A DNA stretch of 64,000 nucleotides from Tersicoccus mangrovi (GTDB taxonomy: Bacteria; Actinomycetota; Actinomycetes; Actinomycetales; Micrococcaceae): assembly GCF_036881825.1 (NCBI RefSeq), contig NZ_JBAJMW010000001.1, forward strand, positions 372,001 through 436,000, read 5' to 3'. Shown here one piece after another: positions 25,492 to 34,195 of the stretch (within the stretch, counting starts at the first letter, position 1; each line of letters opens with the position of its first letter). Below the pieces are notes generated by a model. The model was not told where the DNA came from, searched no databases, and saw only the letters and a program-made list of their open reading frames with translations. Position numbers and translations under genes: made by a program.

Positions 25492-25654
25492 GACCGCCAG
25501 CGTGCGCCGTCGTTGCGGGCCCGGCCGGGCATCTGGCATCGCGTGTGGACGACTCGACGGTCCAGCCGAGCTGGGGAGGGAGAAGGACGCCCCGCGTCGG
25601 AGCCGGTCCCGGACCCTGCCGGGCGCGGAATGGACCCAGTTGACGGCGCTCGAC

Positions 25655-25732
25655 CCCATCCCGCGACACGCCGTACGGGTTCAGGACATGGCGCCATATC
25701 CCAATTGAACCCGGCGTGTCCCGGGACCGGGT
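25655..25732. repeat. Palindromic repeat, copy C
   Basis: Third copy, with outer arms CCCCATCCCGCGACACGCCG and CGGCGTGTCCCGGGACCGGG that pair, then an inner pair GGGTTC/GAACCC and the centre GACATGGCGCCATATC. It lies upstream of the DUF559 gene and downstream of ptsH. Confidence 0.8.
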
Positions 25733-25766
25733 GCGGCGAGAGCGCGAACGAGACCCCCACAGACGC

Positions 25767-25802
25767 CGTATGGCCGGCACCCCGAGGGGTACCGGCCATA
25801 CG
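25767..25802 (-). terminator. Terminator of the mtlA-mtlD-ptsH region
   Basis: CGTATGGCCGG (25767-25777) pairs with CCGGCCATACG (25792-25802), and an inner ACCC/GGGT extends the stem after one mismatch. Its core GGCCGG...GGTACCGGCC is close to that of the ptsI terminator. It lies 16 bases after the ptsH stop. Confidence 0.8.
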
Positions 25803-25817
25803 TGTTCGGGACGGAGA

Positions 25818-26087
25818 TTACTCCGCGTCGAGGTCCCGGCTCAGCACGGCGACCAAGGCGTCGAGGGACTCGTCGGCCCCGTCGCCCTCGGCCCGCAGCG
25901 TGACCTCTTCGCCGTGCTCGGCGCCGAGGGTCATGAGCGAGAGGATGCTGGCCGCGGGCACCGCTTCGACGCCGGGCTTCTCGATGGTCACTTCCGCCGG
26001 CTGCTCACCGGCGGCCTGGGCGAAGATCGCCGCGGGGCGGGCGTGCAGTCCGGACGAGCTGGCGATCTTGACGGAACGCTCGGGCAT
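25818..26087 (-). CDS. ptsH: Phosphocarrier protein HPr
   Basis: 89 residues. The phosphorylated His is in SSGLHARPAAIFAQAA (residue 15), and the regulatory serine region is AASILSLMTLGAEHG around 46-55. HPr takes phosphate from PtsI and gives it to the EIIA domain of MtlA. GGAGG precedes the ATG at 26087. It is last in the order mtlA, mtlD, ptsH on the minus strand, 47 bases from mtlD, so mannitol uptake and HPr are likely co-transcribed. Confidence 0.96.
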   Translation of the reverse strand: MPERSVKIASSSGLHARPAAIFAQAAGEQPAEVTIEKPGVEAVPAASILSLMTLGAEHGEEVTLRAEGDGADESLDALVAVLSRDLDAE

Positions 26088-26134
26088 GGGTCTACCTCCG
26101 TGGTCGGGATTACTGGGGAAATCTGGTGACGAAA

Positions 26135-27274
26135 CTATCGGGCCTGGCGATCCCGGACAAGCGAGGCGACCCGCTCGTACAGGACGTCCTCGGGCGTGAG
26201 CCCGGTGACCTGCGCGACGACGTCCTCCGTGGTCGCGGAGGACAGCAGCTGCTGCAGCTGAGCGGCCTCGGCGTCCTCGGGAACGTCGAAACGCAGGGCC
26301 GCGGCCATCGCCGCCTCCAGGGCCGCCGTCGAGAGGCCACGCTCGGCCGCCTCCGCCGCCGGGCCCACGAACCGCTCGTGCCGGCTCAGCTTGCGCATCG
26401 GCGCCCGGCCGACCCGCTCCACCGTGTCCGGCAGGTGCGGGTTGGCGAACCGGCCGAGGATCTTCTCGACGTACGCCTGCTGCTGCTCCTCGCTGAAGCC
26501 ATGCTTGGCCACGAGCAGTGCCTTGGTCTCCTGCAGCACCGCGTTGACCGAGTCCCGGATCGCCGGATCCGCCAGCGCGTCGGAGATCTTGTGGACCCCC
26601 GCCGCATAGCCGAAGTAGGCACTCGTGGCGTGCCCGGTGTTGACCGTGAACAGCTTCCGCTCGATGTACGGGGCGAGGTCGTCGACCCAGGTCACGCCCG
26701 GGATCTCCGGCTCCTCGCCGCCGAACGGCGTGCGGTCGATGGCCCACTCGTAGAAGGTCTCCACCGTCACGTCCAGCCCCGCGTCGGGGTCCTGGGCGGG
26801 CACGATCCGGTCCACCGCGGTGTTCGCGAAGATCGCGCGGGCGTCCAGGTCGTCCCCGGTGTAGTTCTCCCGGATCTGACCGGCCAGGATGTCGGTCGCG
26901 TTGATCGCGTTCTCGCACGCCATCACCGCCACCCGCGGCGCGTCCGCGCTGCGGGCGGCGATGCCGGCCGCGATCACCGGGGCCACGAACTTGAGGATGT
27001 TGGGGCCCACCGCCGTGGTGACGACGTCGGCGCCCGCGATCGCCTCGACCACGCCCGCCTCGTTGGTGCCCGAGTTGAGGGCGGAGTAGCCGTCGACCGT
27101 GTGGGTCGCCGACTCCTCCCCCACCTCGTGCACCTGGTAGCTCGGCGTCGCGTCGAGCGCGTCGATCAGCGGCGCGGCGACGTCGGCGAACACCAGGTCG
27201 TACCCCGCGTTGTGCAGCAGCAGCCCGACGAATCCGCGGCCGATGTTGCCCGCCCCGAAATGGACAGCCCTCAT
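26135..27274 (-). CDS. mtlD: Mannitol-1-phosphate 5-dehydrogenase
   Basis: 379 residues, family-typical. N-terminal NAD site AVHFGAGNIGRGFVG; later GPNILKFVAPVIA, ACENAINATDIL, FANTAVDRIVP and KLFTVNTGHATSAYFGYAAG, the substrate-site region. It oxidises mannitol 1-phosphate to fructose 6-phosphate. Its ATG overlaps the mtlA stop (ATGA at 27274-27271), showing coupling with the transporter. Confidence 0.96.
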   Translation of the reverse strand: MRAVHFGAGNIGRGFVGLLLHNAGYDLVFADVAAPLIDALDATPSYQVHEVGEESATHTVDGYSALNSGTNEAGVVEAIAGADVVTTAVGPNILKFVAPVIAAGIAARSADAPRVAVMACENAINATDILAGQIRENYTGDDLDARAIFANTAVDRIVPAQDPDAGLDVTVETFYEWAIDRTPFGGEEPEIPGVTWVDDLAPYIERKLFTVNTGHATSAYFGYAAGVHKISDALADPAIRDSVNAVLQETKALLVAKHGFSEEQQQAYVEKILGRFANPHLPDTVERVGRAPMRKLSRHERFVGPAAEAAERGLSTAALEAAMAAALRFDVPEDAEAAQLQQLLSSATTEDVVAQVTGLTPEDVLYERVASLVRDRQAR

Positions 27275-29391
27275 GCGTTGTTCACCGTGTCGAAGATGTC
27301 GAGCACCTCACGAGCGGACTGCGCCTGCTCCAGCCGCGCCACCTGGTCCTTGTCCGAGAACACCTTGGCGATCGAGGACAGGATGTTCAGGTGCTCGTTG
27401 TTCCGCCCGGCGATGCCGACGACGAACTTGACGGGCTTGCCGTTCCAGTCGATGCCCTCGGGGTAGCGGACGAAGGAGATCGCCGACCGCTGGATGAACC
27501 CCTTGGCCTCGTTGGTGCCGTGCGGGATGGCCAGGAAGTTGCCCATGTAGGTGGGCACGGACCGCTCCCGGTCGTGCATCGCCGCGACGTAGTCACCGGT
27601 CACGGCGCCCGAGTCGACGAGCAGCTTGCCCGACTCCTCGATGGCCGCGGCCTGGCTGGCCGCGGAGCCGTCGAGCACGATGCTGCGCTCGGCGAGGATG
27701 CCGTCCCGGTTGTCGACCGCGGTGCGCCGCGCGTCGTCCGGAGCGACCCACGTGCCCGCCGCGGCACCGGCAGCGCCACCGGCGGCGGCACCCGTGACGT
27801 TCGACCCGGCGCCGGTCGTGCCGGCCCCGGCGGTCGGCGCCAGGCCGGCCTGCTCGGCGGTCCGGCCGTCGGGCTGCGCGGTGCCGGTGGCGGTACCCGC
27901 ACCGTCACCGCGGTTGGTCTGCTCCAGCAGTTCGACGATCTCGTCGTAGCGGGGGCTGCCCATGAAGTTGTCCACGGTCACGAGCTGTGCCGACGGCGCC
28001 TTGGGCTCAGCCCGGGCGGCCAGGTCCTGGTGGACGACGACCATGTCGTAGGTATCGGTCAGGTTGGCGATCGAGGCGTTGGTGACCTTGACGTCGTTGA
28101 AGCCCGCCGCCTTGATCTTGTTCCGCAGCACCGAGGCGCCCATCGCGGACGACCCCATGCCGGCGTCGCAGGCGAACACGATGTTGTTGATCGTGCCCTG
28201 GGCGGTGGCGACACCGCCGCCGGTCAGCGTGGAGGCGACGGAGCTCTTCTTGCCCTTCATGGCCTCCATGCGGGCCGTCGCGTCGCCGAGGTCGCCCTCA
28301 CCCTTGTCCTTGCTGGTGCGAAGGATGACCGACGCGATGAGGAAGGAGACGGCGGCGGCGAGGATGACCGACAGCGTGACACCGATGAAGCTGTCCGGCG
28401 GGCACTGCAGCCAGACGGCGATGATCGATCCCGGCGCGGCCGGGGCCCGCAGACCCGAGTTGAAGATGACGTTGGTGAGGATGCCCGTGGCGCCACCGCA
28501 GATGGTGGCGATGATCAGGACCGGCTTCATCAGCACGTACGGGAAGTAGATCTCGTGGATACCGCCGACGAACTGGATCAGCGCGGCACCACCGGCGGAC
28601 GCGCGAGCCGCACCACGGCCGAAGAACACGTAGGCCAGCAGCAGACCGAGGCCCGGGCCGGGGTTGGCCTCGAGCAGGAACAGGATCGACTTACCGGTCT
28701 GCACGGACTGCTCGGTGCCCAGCGGGGTCAGGATGCCGTGGTTGACGGCGTTGTTCAGGAACAGCACCTTGGCCGGCTCGATCAGGATCGAGGTCAGCGG
28801 CAGGATGTGGGCTCCGACGAGGAACTGGACGACGTTCCCGGCGATGCTGCTCAGGAACTCGACGACGGGGCCGATGACCCAGAAGGCGATGAGCGCCATG
28901 ATGGCGCCGAGGATGCCGGCCGAGAAGTTGTTCACCAGCATCTCGAAGCCGGGCTTGATCTTGCCGTCCCAGATAGCATCCACATGCTTCATCAGCCACG
29001 CCGTGAGCGGGCCCATCAGCATGGCGCCGATGAACATGGGGATGTCGGTGCCGACGATGACGCCCATGGTGGCGATCGCACCGACGACGCCGCCGCGGAC
29101 GTCGTAGATCATGCGGCCACCGGTATAGGCAATCAGCAGGGGCAGCAGGTAGGTGATCATCGGGCCGACGAGGCCGGTCCACGGCACCTCGGCGCCGGCG
29201 ACCGTGTGCGTGCCGAAGCCGCCGATGGCGGGTACCGGGAAGGGTCCGGCCTTGATGAACAGGGCGGTGATGAGGCCCCAGGCGATGAAGGCGCCGATGT
29301 TCGGCATGATCATGCCCGAGAGGAACGTGCCGAATCGCTGGACGTGCGCGCGGGCGTTCGAGCCGCGCGACCTCTCCACTGTCGTTGCCAT
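27271..29391 (-). CDS. mtlA: Mannitol-specific PTS enzyme EIICBA
   Basis: 706 residues with all three domains. EIIC (1 to about 350) is a membrane domain beginning VQRFGTFLSGMIMPNIGAFIAWG with GGIHEIYFPYVLMKP; EIIB has the phosphocysteine near 407 in IVFACDAGMGSSAMGAS; after an alanine/glycine-rich linker, EIIA has the active histidine near 621 in FLAIPHGTNEAKGF. It phosphorylates mannitol on import. GAGAGGGAACC precedes ATG 29391. No MtlR activator is adjacent; a TetR gene ends 92 bases upstream, so the regulation is not clear. Confidence 0.95.
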   Translation of the reverse strand: MATTVERSRGSNARAHVQRFGTFLSGMIMPNIGAFIAWGLITALFIKAGPFPVPAIGGFGTHTVAGAEVPWTGLVGPMITYLLPLLIAYTGGRMIYDVRGGVVGAIATMGVIVGTDIPMFIGAMLMGPLTAWLMKHVDAIWDGKIKPGFEMLVNNFSAGILGAIMALIAFWVIGPVVEFLSSIAGNVVQFLVGAHILPLTSILIEPAKVLFLNNAVNHGILTPLGTEQSVQTGKSILFLLEANPGPGLGLLLAYVFFGRGAARASAGGAALIQFVGGIHEIYFPYVLMKPVLIIATICGGATGILTNVIFNSGLRAPAAPGSIIAVWLQCPPDSFIGVTLSVILAAAVSFLIASVILRTSKDKGEGDLGDATARMEAMKGKKSSVASTLTGGGVATAQGTINNIVFACDAGMGSSAMGASVLRNKIKAAGFNDVKVTNASIANLTDTYDMVVVHQDLAARAEPKAPSAQLVTVDNFMGSPRYDEIVELLEQTNRGDGAGTATGTAQPDGRTAEQAGLAPTAGAGTTGAGSNVTGAAAGGAAGAAAGTWVAPDDARRTAVDNRDGILAERSIVLDGSAASQAAAIEESGKLLVDSGAVTGDYVAAMHDRERSVPTYMGNFLAIPHGTNEAKGFIQRSAISFVRYPEGIDWNGKPVKFVVGIAGRNNEHLNILSSIAKVFSDKDQVARLEQAQSAREVLDIFDTVNNA

Positions 29392-29483
29392 GGTTCCCTC
29401 TCAAGGGTTGGCCCGCTACGTTGCGGGGTGACGGGTCGCAGTTCTGCTGGATCGTCGAGATCGGTGGTCGATGCGGGTGATGC

Positions 29484-30221
29484 TCAGGTCGTGGTGGGGT
29501 GGTGCGTCATACGCTGCAACCATTCGAGGAACAGTCGCATCTCGCTGCTCGAGAGCTGCTCCGGATGCGACGCCTGCAGCGTCGCGTTCAGAGCGATGGC
29601 CGCCACCACGTAGGACGGCTGCTCGGGGTCGTCAGGGTTGGATCGGGCTGCCGCGCCGTCCGCGAGGACGGCGGAGATGGCACCATCCCGACTCAGCTCG
29701 CTCAGCCCCATGGAGCGTCGTTGAGCCGGTTCGGCGATGAGCATCAGCGTGACCCCCACGTTGGCGGCGAGGATGCTCCGCGCCGCCTGTCGGGGAGGCA
29801 CCACCAGCAGCCCCTGCCGGGCGGCGTTCTGCAGGATGCCCTCCAGGACCGCCTCGGTCTCGATGACGATGGCGGGCCGCTGCTCGGGACGGACGTTGCC
29901 GAACATCACCGAGTAGACGTCGGGCTGCTCCAGGCCGAACTGCACGTGGGCATCCCAGAACCGGCGCACGTCCTCCACCGGATCCTCCGAGACGCCCAGC
30001 CCGCGTTCCCGAGCCAGGTACTGCTCGAAGCCCCGGGCGACGACGGCGTCCAGCAGGCCTTCCTTGTCACCGAAGTGGTGGTACAGCGTCGGCGCCTTCA
30101 CCCCCGCCAGATCGGTGATCTGACGCGTGGAGACGGCCCCACCCTGTGCCTGCGTCAGCAGGATCGTCGCAGCCTGGATCAGGCGCTCACGCGCGGGGAG
30201 GCTGTGGTCGACGCTGCTCAC
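29484..30221 (-). CDS. TetR/AcrR family transcriptional regulator
   Basis: 245 residues. HTH in residues 15-55: RERLIQAATILLTQAQGGAVSTRQITDLAGVKAPTLYHHFGDKEGLLDAVV. The ligand-binding domain is typical in size (WDAHVQFGLEQPDVYSVMFGN is common to a subfamily of actinobacterial TetR regulators with a C-terminal WHG domain). A small dyad lies 20 bases before its start and would allow autoregulation. Its target is unknown; it is between mtlA and the paaI gene. Confidence 0.85.
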   Translation of the reverse strand: MSSVDHSLPARERLIQAATILLTQAQGGAVSTRQITDLAGVKAPTLYHHFGDKEGLLDAVVARGFEQYLARERGLGVSEDPVEDVRRFWDAHVQFGLEQPDVYSVMFGNVRPEQRPAIVIETEAVLEGILQNAARQGLLVVPPRQAARSILAANVGVTLMLIAEPAQRRSMGLSELSRDGAISAVLADGAAARSNPDDPEQPSYVVAAIALNATLQASHPEQLSSSEMRLFLEWLQRMTHHPTTT

Positions 30222-30240
30222 GGCGATACAGTAACACCTG

Positions 30241-30251
30241 TAGCGACGCTA
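30241..30251. promoter_or_regulatory. Putative operator of the TetR gene
   Basis: TAGCGACGCTA is a perfect short dyad (TAGCG-A-CGCTA), 19 bases upstream of the TetR start at 30221, in line with autorepression. Confidence 0.4.
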
Positions 30252-30308
30252 TATGGCACGCCTCACATGCGCGCTCGTTCTCGCCTGTCCCGACGCCCCG
30301 TCACACGG

Positions 30309-30353
30309 TTGACATCGACCACCGAATCGGATTACCTAATGAACATTCGGTAA
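30309..30353 (+). promoter_or_regulatory. paaI-paaK-paaR promoter with diverged PaaR-type operator
   Basis: TTGACA (30309-30314) and TTACCT (30332-30337), 17 bases apart, form a promoter for the thioesterase gene. TTACC at 30332 and GGTAA at 30353 are the outer arms of a 22-bp dyad (with inner AATG/CATT). Read on the minus strand it agrees with the paaA operator at 12 of 18 positions. Confidence 0.6.
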
Positions 30354-30373
30354 TTAATGGTGAGAGGGATCAC

Positions 30374-30853
30374 ATGGCCGAGAGCACGCCCACGCTCGAG
30401 CAACTCGCCGAGCACCACGAGATCCTGCGCGACGACTTCGCCTCCGAATGGATGGGCATCCGGGTCGTCGAGGTCGGCGACGGCCGCGCCGTCATCACCA
30501 TGGACCTGCGCCGCGAGATGCTCAACGGCTTCGGCATCGCCCACGGGGGCATGATCTTCGCCTTCGCCGACACCGCGTTCGCGCTCGCCTGCAACGACGT
30601 CGCCGGCAGCGAGAAGACGATCACCGTCGCCTCCGGCGCTGACGTCACCTTCATCCGCTCCGCGCGGCAGGGGCAGACCCTGACGGCCACCGCCGTCCGT
30701 CGGGCGACCGCCGGCCGAAGCGGACTGTACGACGTGACGATCACCGCCGCCGGCGGAGCCGGTGAAGGAAACACCGACGGCGAGGACCAGCTGATCGCCG
30801 AGTTCCGCGGCCGCAGCCGCACCATTCCCCAGCCCGCCCGTCGCCTGCGCTGA
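30374..30853 (+). CDS. paaI: Phenylacetate-pathway thioesterase PaaI-like (hotdog fold)
   Basis: 159 residues with a single hotdog domain: LNGFGIAHGGMIFAFADTAFALACN carries the HGG...D motif of PaaI thioesterases, then SGADVTFIRSARQGQTLTATAVRR and SGLYDVTI. PaaI removes CoA from dead-end ring-hydroxylated or oxepin derivatives and prevents CoA trapping. It begins the plus-strand block with paaK and the regulator. GAGAGGG lies before ATG 30374. The C-terminus GRSRTIPQP is as in PaaI. Confidence 0.9.
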   Translation: MAESTPTLEQLAEHHEILRDDFASEWMGIRVVEVGDGRAVITMDLRREMLNGFGIAHGGMIFAFADTAFALACNDVAGSEKTITVASGADVTFIRSARQGQTLTATAVRRATAGRSGLYDVTITAAGGAGEGNTDGEDQLIAEFRGRSRTIPQPARRLR

Positions 30854-30904
30854 TCGCCTCAGCCCGGACGTGAGCACCACCGACGACATGCGAAGGAGCC
30901 TGCC

Positions 30905-32233
30905 GTGACGGCCACCGCCACCCCTGCCACCACCACCCCCGAGGGCCTCGACCGCGAGGAGACCATCAGCCGCGACGAGCTCGAGGCGCTCCAGCTGACC
31001 CGGCTGCAGGACACCGTCCAGCGCGCGTACGCCAACGTTCCCCTGTACCAGCGCAAGTGGGACGAAGCCGGAGTGCACCCGGACGACCTGAAGGAACTGG
31101 GCGATCTCGCGAAGTTCCCCTACACCACCAAGGCGGACCTGCGGGAGGCCTACCCGTTCGGCATGTTCGCCGTCCCGATGAACGAGGTCGTGCGGGTGCA
31201 CGCCTCCTCGGGTACCACCGGCCGGCCCACCGTCGTCGGCTACACCCGCCAGGACATCGACAACTGGGCGTCGCTGGTGGCCCGCTGCCTGCGCCTCTCC
31301 GGCGTCCGGCCCGGTGACGTCCTGCAGAACTCCTACGGCTACGGGCTCTTCACCGGCGGCCTGGGCGCGCACTACGGCGCGGAGAAGCTCGGCTGCACGG
31401 TGGTCCCGATGTCCGGCGGGCAGACCGAGAAGCAGATCCAGATGATCCAGGACTTCGGCCCCCGCGCGATCCTGTGCACGCCGACCTACCTGCTCACGAT
31501 CATGGACGCCATGGTCGCCCGGGGCATCGACCCGACGAGCACCACGCTGAAGGTCGCCGTCCTCGGCGCCGAGCCCTGGACCGCGGAGATGCGACACGAG
31601 CTGGAGGTCGGCTTCGGCATCGATGCGTCCGACATCTACGGGCTCAGCGAGGTCATGGGCCCGGGCGTGGCCGGCGAGTCCAACGAGACGAAGGACGGCG
31701 CCCACATCTGGGAGGACCACTTCCGGCCCGAGATCATCGACCCGTTCACCGACGCGGTGCTGGACGACGGCGAGCACGGCGAGCTCGTGTTCACGTCCCT
31801 GACCAAGCAGGCACTGCCGATCATCCGGTACCGCACCCGCGACCTGACCCGACTGCTGCCGGGTACCGCGCGCCCGTCGCACCGCCGCATGGGCCGGATC
31901 ACCGGCCGCAGCGACGACATGATCATCCTGCGCGGGGTCAACATGTTCCCGAGCCAGATCGAGGAGATCGCGCTGCGGATCCCGGGCCTGAGCCCGCACT
32001 TCCAGCTGCACCTGACCCGACCGAGCCGGATGGACCAGCTGACGGTGAAGATCGAGCGGCGCGAGGACTGCACCGCCGAGACCGCGAAGGGCGCCGCCGC
32101 CGAGCTCGGCCGCCAGATGAAGATCCACATCGGCTCGACGGCCACCATCGAGATCTGCGAGCCGGGCACGCTCGAGCGCTCGAGCGGCAAGCTGCGCCGC
32201 ATCTACGATCTGCGCGAGACCGACCAGGCCTGA
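30905..32233 (+). CDS. paaK: Phenylacetate-CoA ligase
   Basis: 442 residues, ANL superfamily. Motifs are VRVHASSGTTGRPTVVGYT (P-loop), GAEPWTAEM, DIYGLSEVMGPGVAGES (substrate site) and GRSDDMIILRGVNMFPSQIE (hinge), followed by RSSGKLRRI with the catalytic lysine region. Activates phenylacetate with ATP and CoA, first step of the pathway. The start is GTG 30905 with AAGGAG upstream. It follows paaI by 51 bases and precedes the TetR gene by 22. Confidence 0.96.
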   Translation: MTATATPATTTPEGLDREETISRDELEALQLTRLQDTVQRAYANVPLYQRKWDEAGVHPDDLKELGDLAKFPYTTKADLREAYPFGMFAVPMNEVVRVHASSGTTGRPTVVGYTRQDIDNWASLVARCLRLSGVRPGDVLQNSYGYGLFTGGLGAHYGAEKLGCTVVPMSGGQTEKQIQMIQDFGPRAILCTPTYLLTIMDAMVARGIDPTSTTLKVAVLGAEPWTAEMRHELEVGFGIDASDIYGLSEVMGPGVAGESNETKDGAHIWEDHFRPEIIDPFTDAVLDDGEHGELVFTSLTKQALPIIRYRTRDLTRLLPGTARPSHRRMGRITGRSDDMIILRGVNMFPSQIEEIALRIPGLSPHFQLHLTRPSRMDQLTVKIERREDCTAETAKGAAAELGRQMKIHIGSTATIEICEPGTLERSSGKLRRIYDLRETDQA

Positions 32234-32255
32234 TCCGCGTGGGAGACTGATCGTC

Positions 32256-32942
32256 ATGCCTGAGACCACCCCCGACGAGACCCGCGAGCCGGCCCGTGCG
32301 ACGGCCCGCGGCGCATCCCGCCGCGGTCGGCCGGGATACGACCAGCAGACCGTGCTGCGGATCGCCGTCGACGTGTTCAACCGGCACGGCTACGAGGCGA
32401 CGTCGATGGGCGTGCTCGCGGACGAGCTCGGCATCTCCAAGTCGGCGATCTACCACCATGTCCCCGGCAAGGAGGACCTGCTCCGCCTTGCCCTGGAGCG
32501 GGCTCTCGGCGGCCTCGAGTCCACCCTGCACCAACCGGGCGCGACGACCGGGACGGCCGACGAGCGGCTCGAGTTCGTCGTTCGCGGCACCGTCGCCGTC
32601 CTGGTGGACGAACTGCCGTTCGTGACCCTGCTGCTGCGGCTGCGGGGCAACACGGAGATGGAACGGCAGGCGCTCGAGCGTCGCCGCTACTTCGACCGGC
32701 AGATCGCCGTCCTCGTCGAGCAGGCGAGCAAGGAGGGCTCGGTGCGCAGCGACATCGCGCCCCGCGTGGCCAGCCGGCTGCTGTTCGGCACGATCAACTC
32801 GATCGTCGAGTGGTACCGGCCGGGCGGCTCGCTCTCGCAGGAGGAACTGGCCGACGACGTCGTCGCCATCTTGTTCGACGGGCTGCACGAGGGTCGGCGC
32901 AGCGCCGAGAACGCGGACGCGACGGGCCTCGTCGGGCTCTGA
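32256..32942 (+). CDS. paaR: TetR family regulator, PaaR-like repressor of phenylacetate genes
   Basis: 228 residues. HTH region GRPGYDQQTVLRIAVDVFNRHGYEATSMGVLADELGISKSAIYHHVPGKEDLL fits the PaaR subgroup; the rest is a helical ligand domain (FVTLLLRLRGNTEMERQALERRR). In actinobacteria PaaR is a repressor released by phenylacetyl-CoA. It is the third gene after paaI and paaK, and four matching dyads are seen near paa genes in this window. No dyad lies directly before it, so it would be autoregulated through the paaI promoter. Confidence 0.8.
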   Translation: MPETTPDETREPARATARGASRRGRPGYDQQTVLRIAVDVFNRHGYEATSMGVLADELGISKSAIYHHVPGKEDLLRLALERALGGLESTLHQPGATTGTADERLEFVVRGTVAVLVDELPFVTLLLRLRGNTEMERQALERRRYFDRQIAVLVEQASKEGSVRSDIAPRVASRLLFGTINSIVEWYRPGGSLSQEELADDVVAILFDGLHEGRRSAENADATGLVGL

Positions 32943-33007
32943 GCGCTTGTCTCCCTCGGCACCGTCGGGCCGCTGACAAGGGGGCCGCCAAGGCGTTGAC
33001 TGGGGCC

Positions 33008-33415
33008 ATGGACACCACCACACCCGCCCCGCAGGTCTGGCCGACCCTGCAGGCGAAGGATGCCCGCGGGCTGATCGACTACTTGGTCCGCGTCTTCGGC
33101 TTCGAGGAGACCGTCGTGCACCCCAACGACGACGGCACCATCGCCCACGCGCAGCTGGACTGGCCCGAGGGCGGCGGCATCATGCTCGGGTCCCACAAGC
33201 CGGAGGGCCCGTTCACGCTCGAGCCGGGCACGTTCTCCGCCTACGTGGTCAGCGCCGACGTCGAAGGCCTGCACCGGCGCGCGGCCGACGCGGGCGGGAT
33301 CGACCTCTCAGAGCTGACCCGGACGGACTACGGCAGCACCGACTTCCGGGCCTCGGACCCAGAGGGCAACACCTGGACCTTCGGCACCTACCCCGGCGAA
33401 CCGCGGAAGGGCTGA
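33008..33415 (+). CDS. VOC superfamily (glyoxalase/bleomycin-resistance-like) protein
   Basis: 135 residues: VWPTLQAKDARGLIDYLVRVFGFEETVVHPNDDGTIAHAQLDWPEGGGIMLGS and FRASDPEGNTWTFGTY, the typical two beta-alpha-beta3 modules of a single-chain VOC protein. The last strand DPEGN-WTFG is the usual second metal/substrate-site strand. Substrate unknown. It starts 66 bases after the TetR gene with a weak ribosome binding site and may belong to the same transcript. It is followed by a repeat pair. Confidence 0.8.
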   Translation: MDTTTPAPQVWPTLQAKDARGLIDYLVRVFGFEETVVHPNDDGTIAHAQLDWPEGGGIMLGSHKPEGPFTLEPGTFSAYVVSADVEGLHRRAADAGGIDLSELTRTDYGSTDFRASDPEGNTWTFGTYPGEPRKG

Positions 33416-33434
33416 GGCCCGGTCGGCGAGTTGC

Positions 33435-33566
33435 GCCGAGTGGACCGACAACGCGACCGAACCCACCCGACGGCGACATCGTCCGTCCACTCGGTGAACC
33501 AATCACGCCCAGTGGACGGACGATGCGGCTGAACCCGCCCGACGACGACAACGTCGGTCCACTCGA
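33435..33566. repeat. Two tandem copies of an AGTGGAC inverted repeat
   Basis: Copy 1 (33435-33495): CCGAGTGGACCGAC against GTCCGTCCACTCGG; copy 2 (33506-33566): CCAGTGGACGGAC against GTCGGTCCACTCG. Both carry the inner text GAACCCRCCCGACG in the same orientation, so the unit of about 71 bases was duplicated in tandem. Copies of the same arms return at the right edge of the window. Confidence 0.85.
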
Positions 33567-33602
33567 CGAACCAGGCCCTCGACGGGCTTCGCCCAGAGGG
33601 CG

Positions 33603-34097
33603 TCAGACCCGGTCGAAGTCGACCTGGAAGTAGACGAGCCGGCCCGCGCGGCGGACCTCGCGCATGCCGGCGCGCAGCATGACGGCCTGCGAGGCGATGT
33701 TGTCCGGGGTCGTCGTCGCCTTGACGGTCCGGGCGCCGGCGTCGCGCGCAATGCGCAGCGCCTCGCTGACCGCCTCCTTGGCGTAGCCGCGGCCGCGGGC
33801 CCCGGGCACGAGGCCGTACCCGAACTCGACGACACCGTCCTTGCTGGGCGGCCCGAAGAAGGCGACACCACCGACCTGGGTGCCGGTCTCGCGTTCACAC
33901 ACGTCGTAGACGCCGAACGGGCGGGTGTCACCGACCTCGTCCCACATCTCCACGAATGAGGTGAGGGCGCTGCGCTGGTCCACGACGGGGTACCCGGTCC
34001 CCCACCGCTCGTCCGCCGGGATGTTCGCATCGGCGCGCGCGACGGCTTCGTCCCGGGTCAAGGGGTGCAGCGTGAGGCGTTCGGTCGTGACATCCAC
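33603..34097 (-). CDS. GNAT family N-acetyltransferase
   Basis: 164 residues: LTLHPLTRDEAVARADA at the start, GGVAFFGPPSKDGVVEFGYGLVPGARGRGYAKEAVSEALRIA carrying the acetyl-CoA motif (V-P-G-A-R-G-R-G-Y), and NIASQAVMLRAGMREVRRAGRLVYF as the family's last strand. RimJ/RimL-like type; substrate unknown. The start is GTG 34097 and the ribosome binding site is weak. The downstream repeat pair may also serve as terminator. Confidence 0.85.
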   Translation of the reverse strand: MDVTTERLTLHPLTRDEAVARADANIPADERWGTGYPVVDQRSALTSFVEMWDEVGDTRPFGVYDVCERETGTQVGGVAFFGPPSKDGVVEFGYGLVPGARGRGYAKEAVSEALRIARDAGARTVKATTTPDNIASQAVMLRAGMREVRRAGRLVYFQVDFDRV

Positions 34098-34195
34098 CGG
34101 ACAATAGTGCCGTCCACCCGGTACCCGCTGTCCAATCGGACCGCTTCCGCGCGGTTCGGTGACGCTGCGGCTCGGTGCCGAACCGCCGTGCGGCC

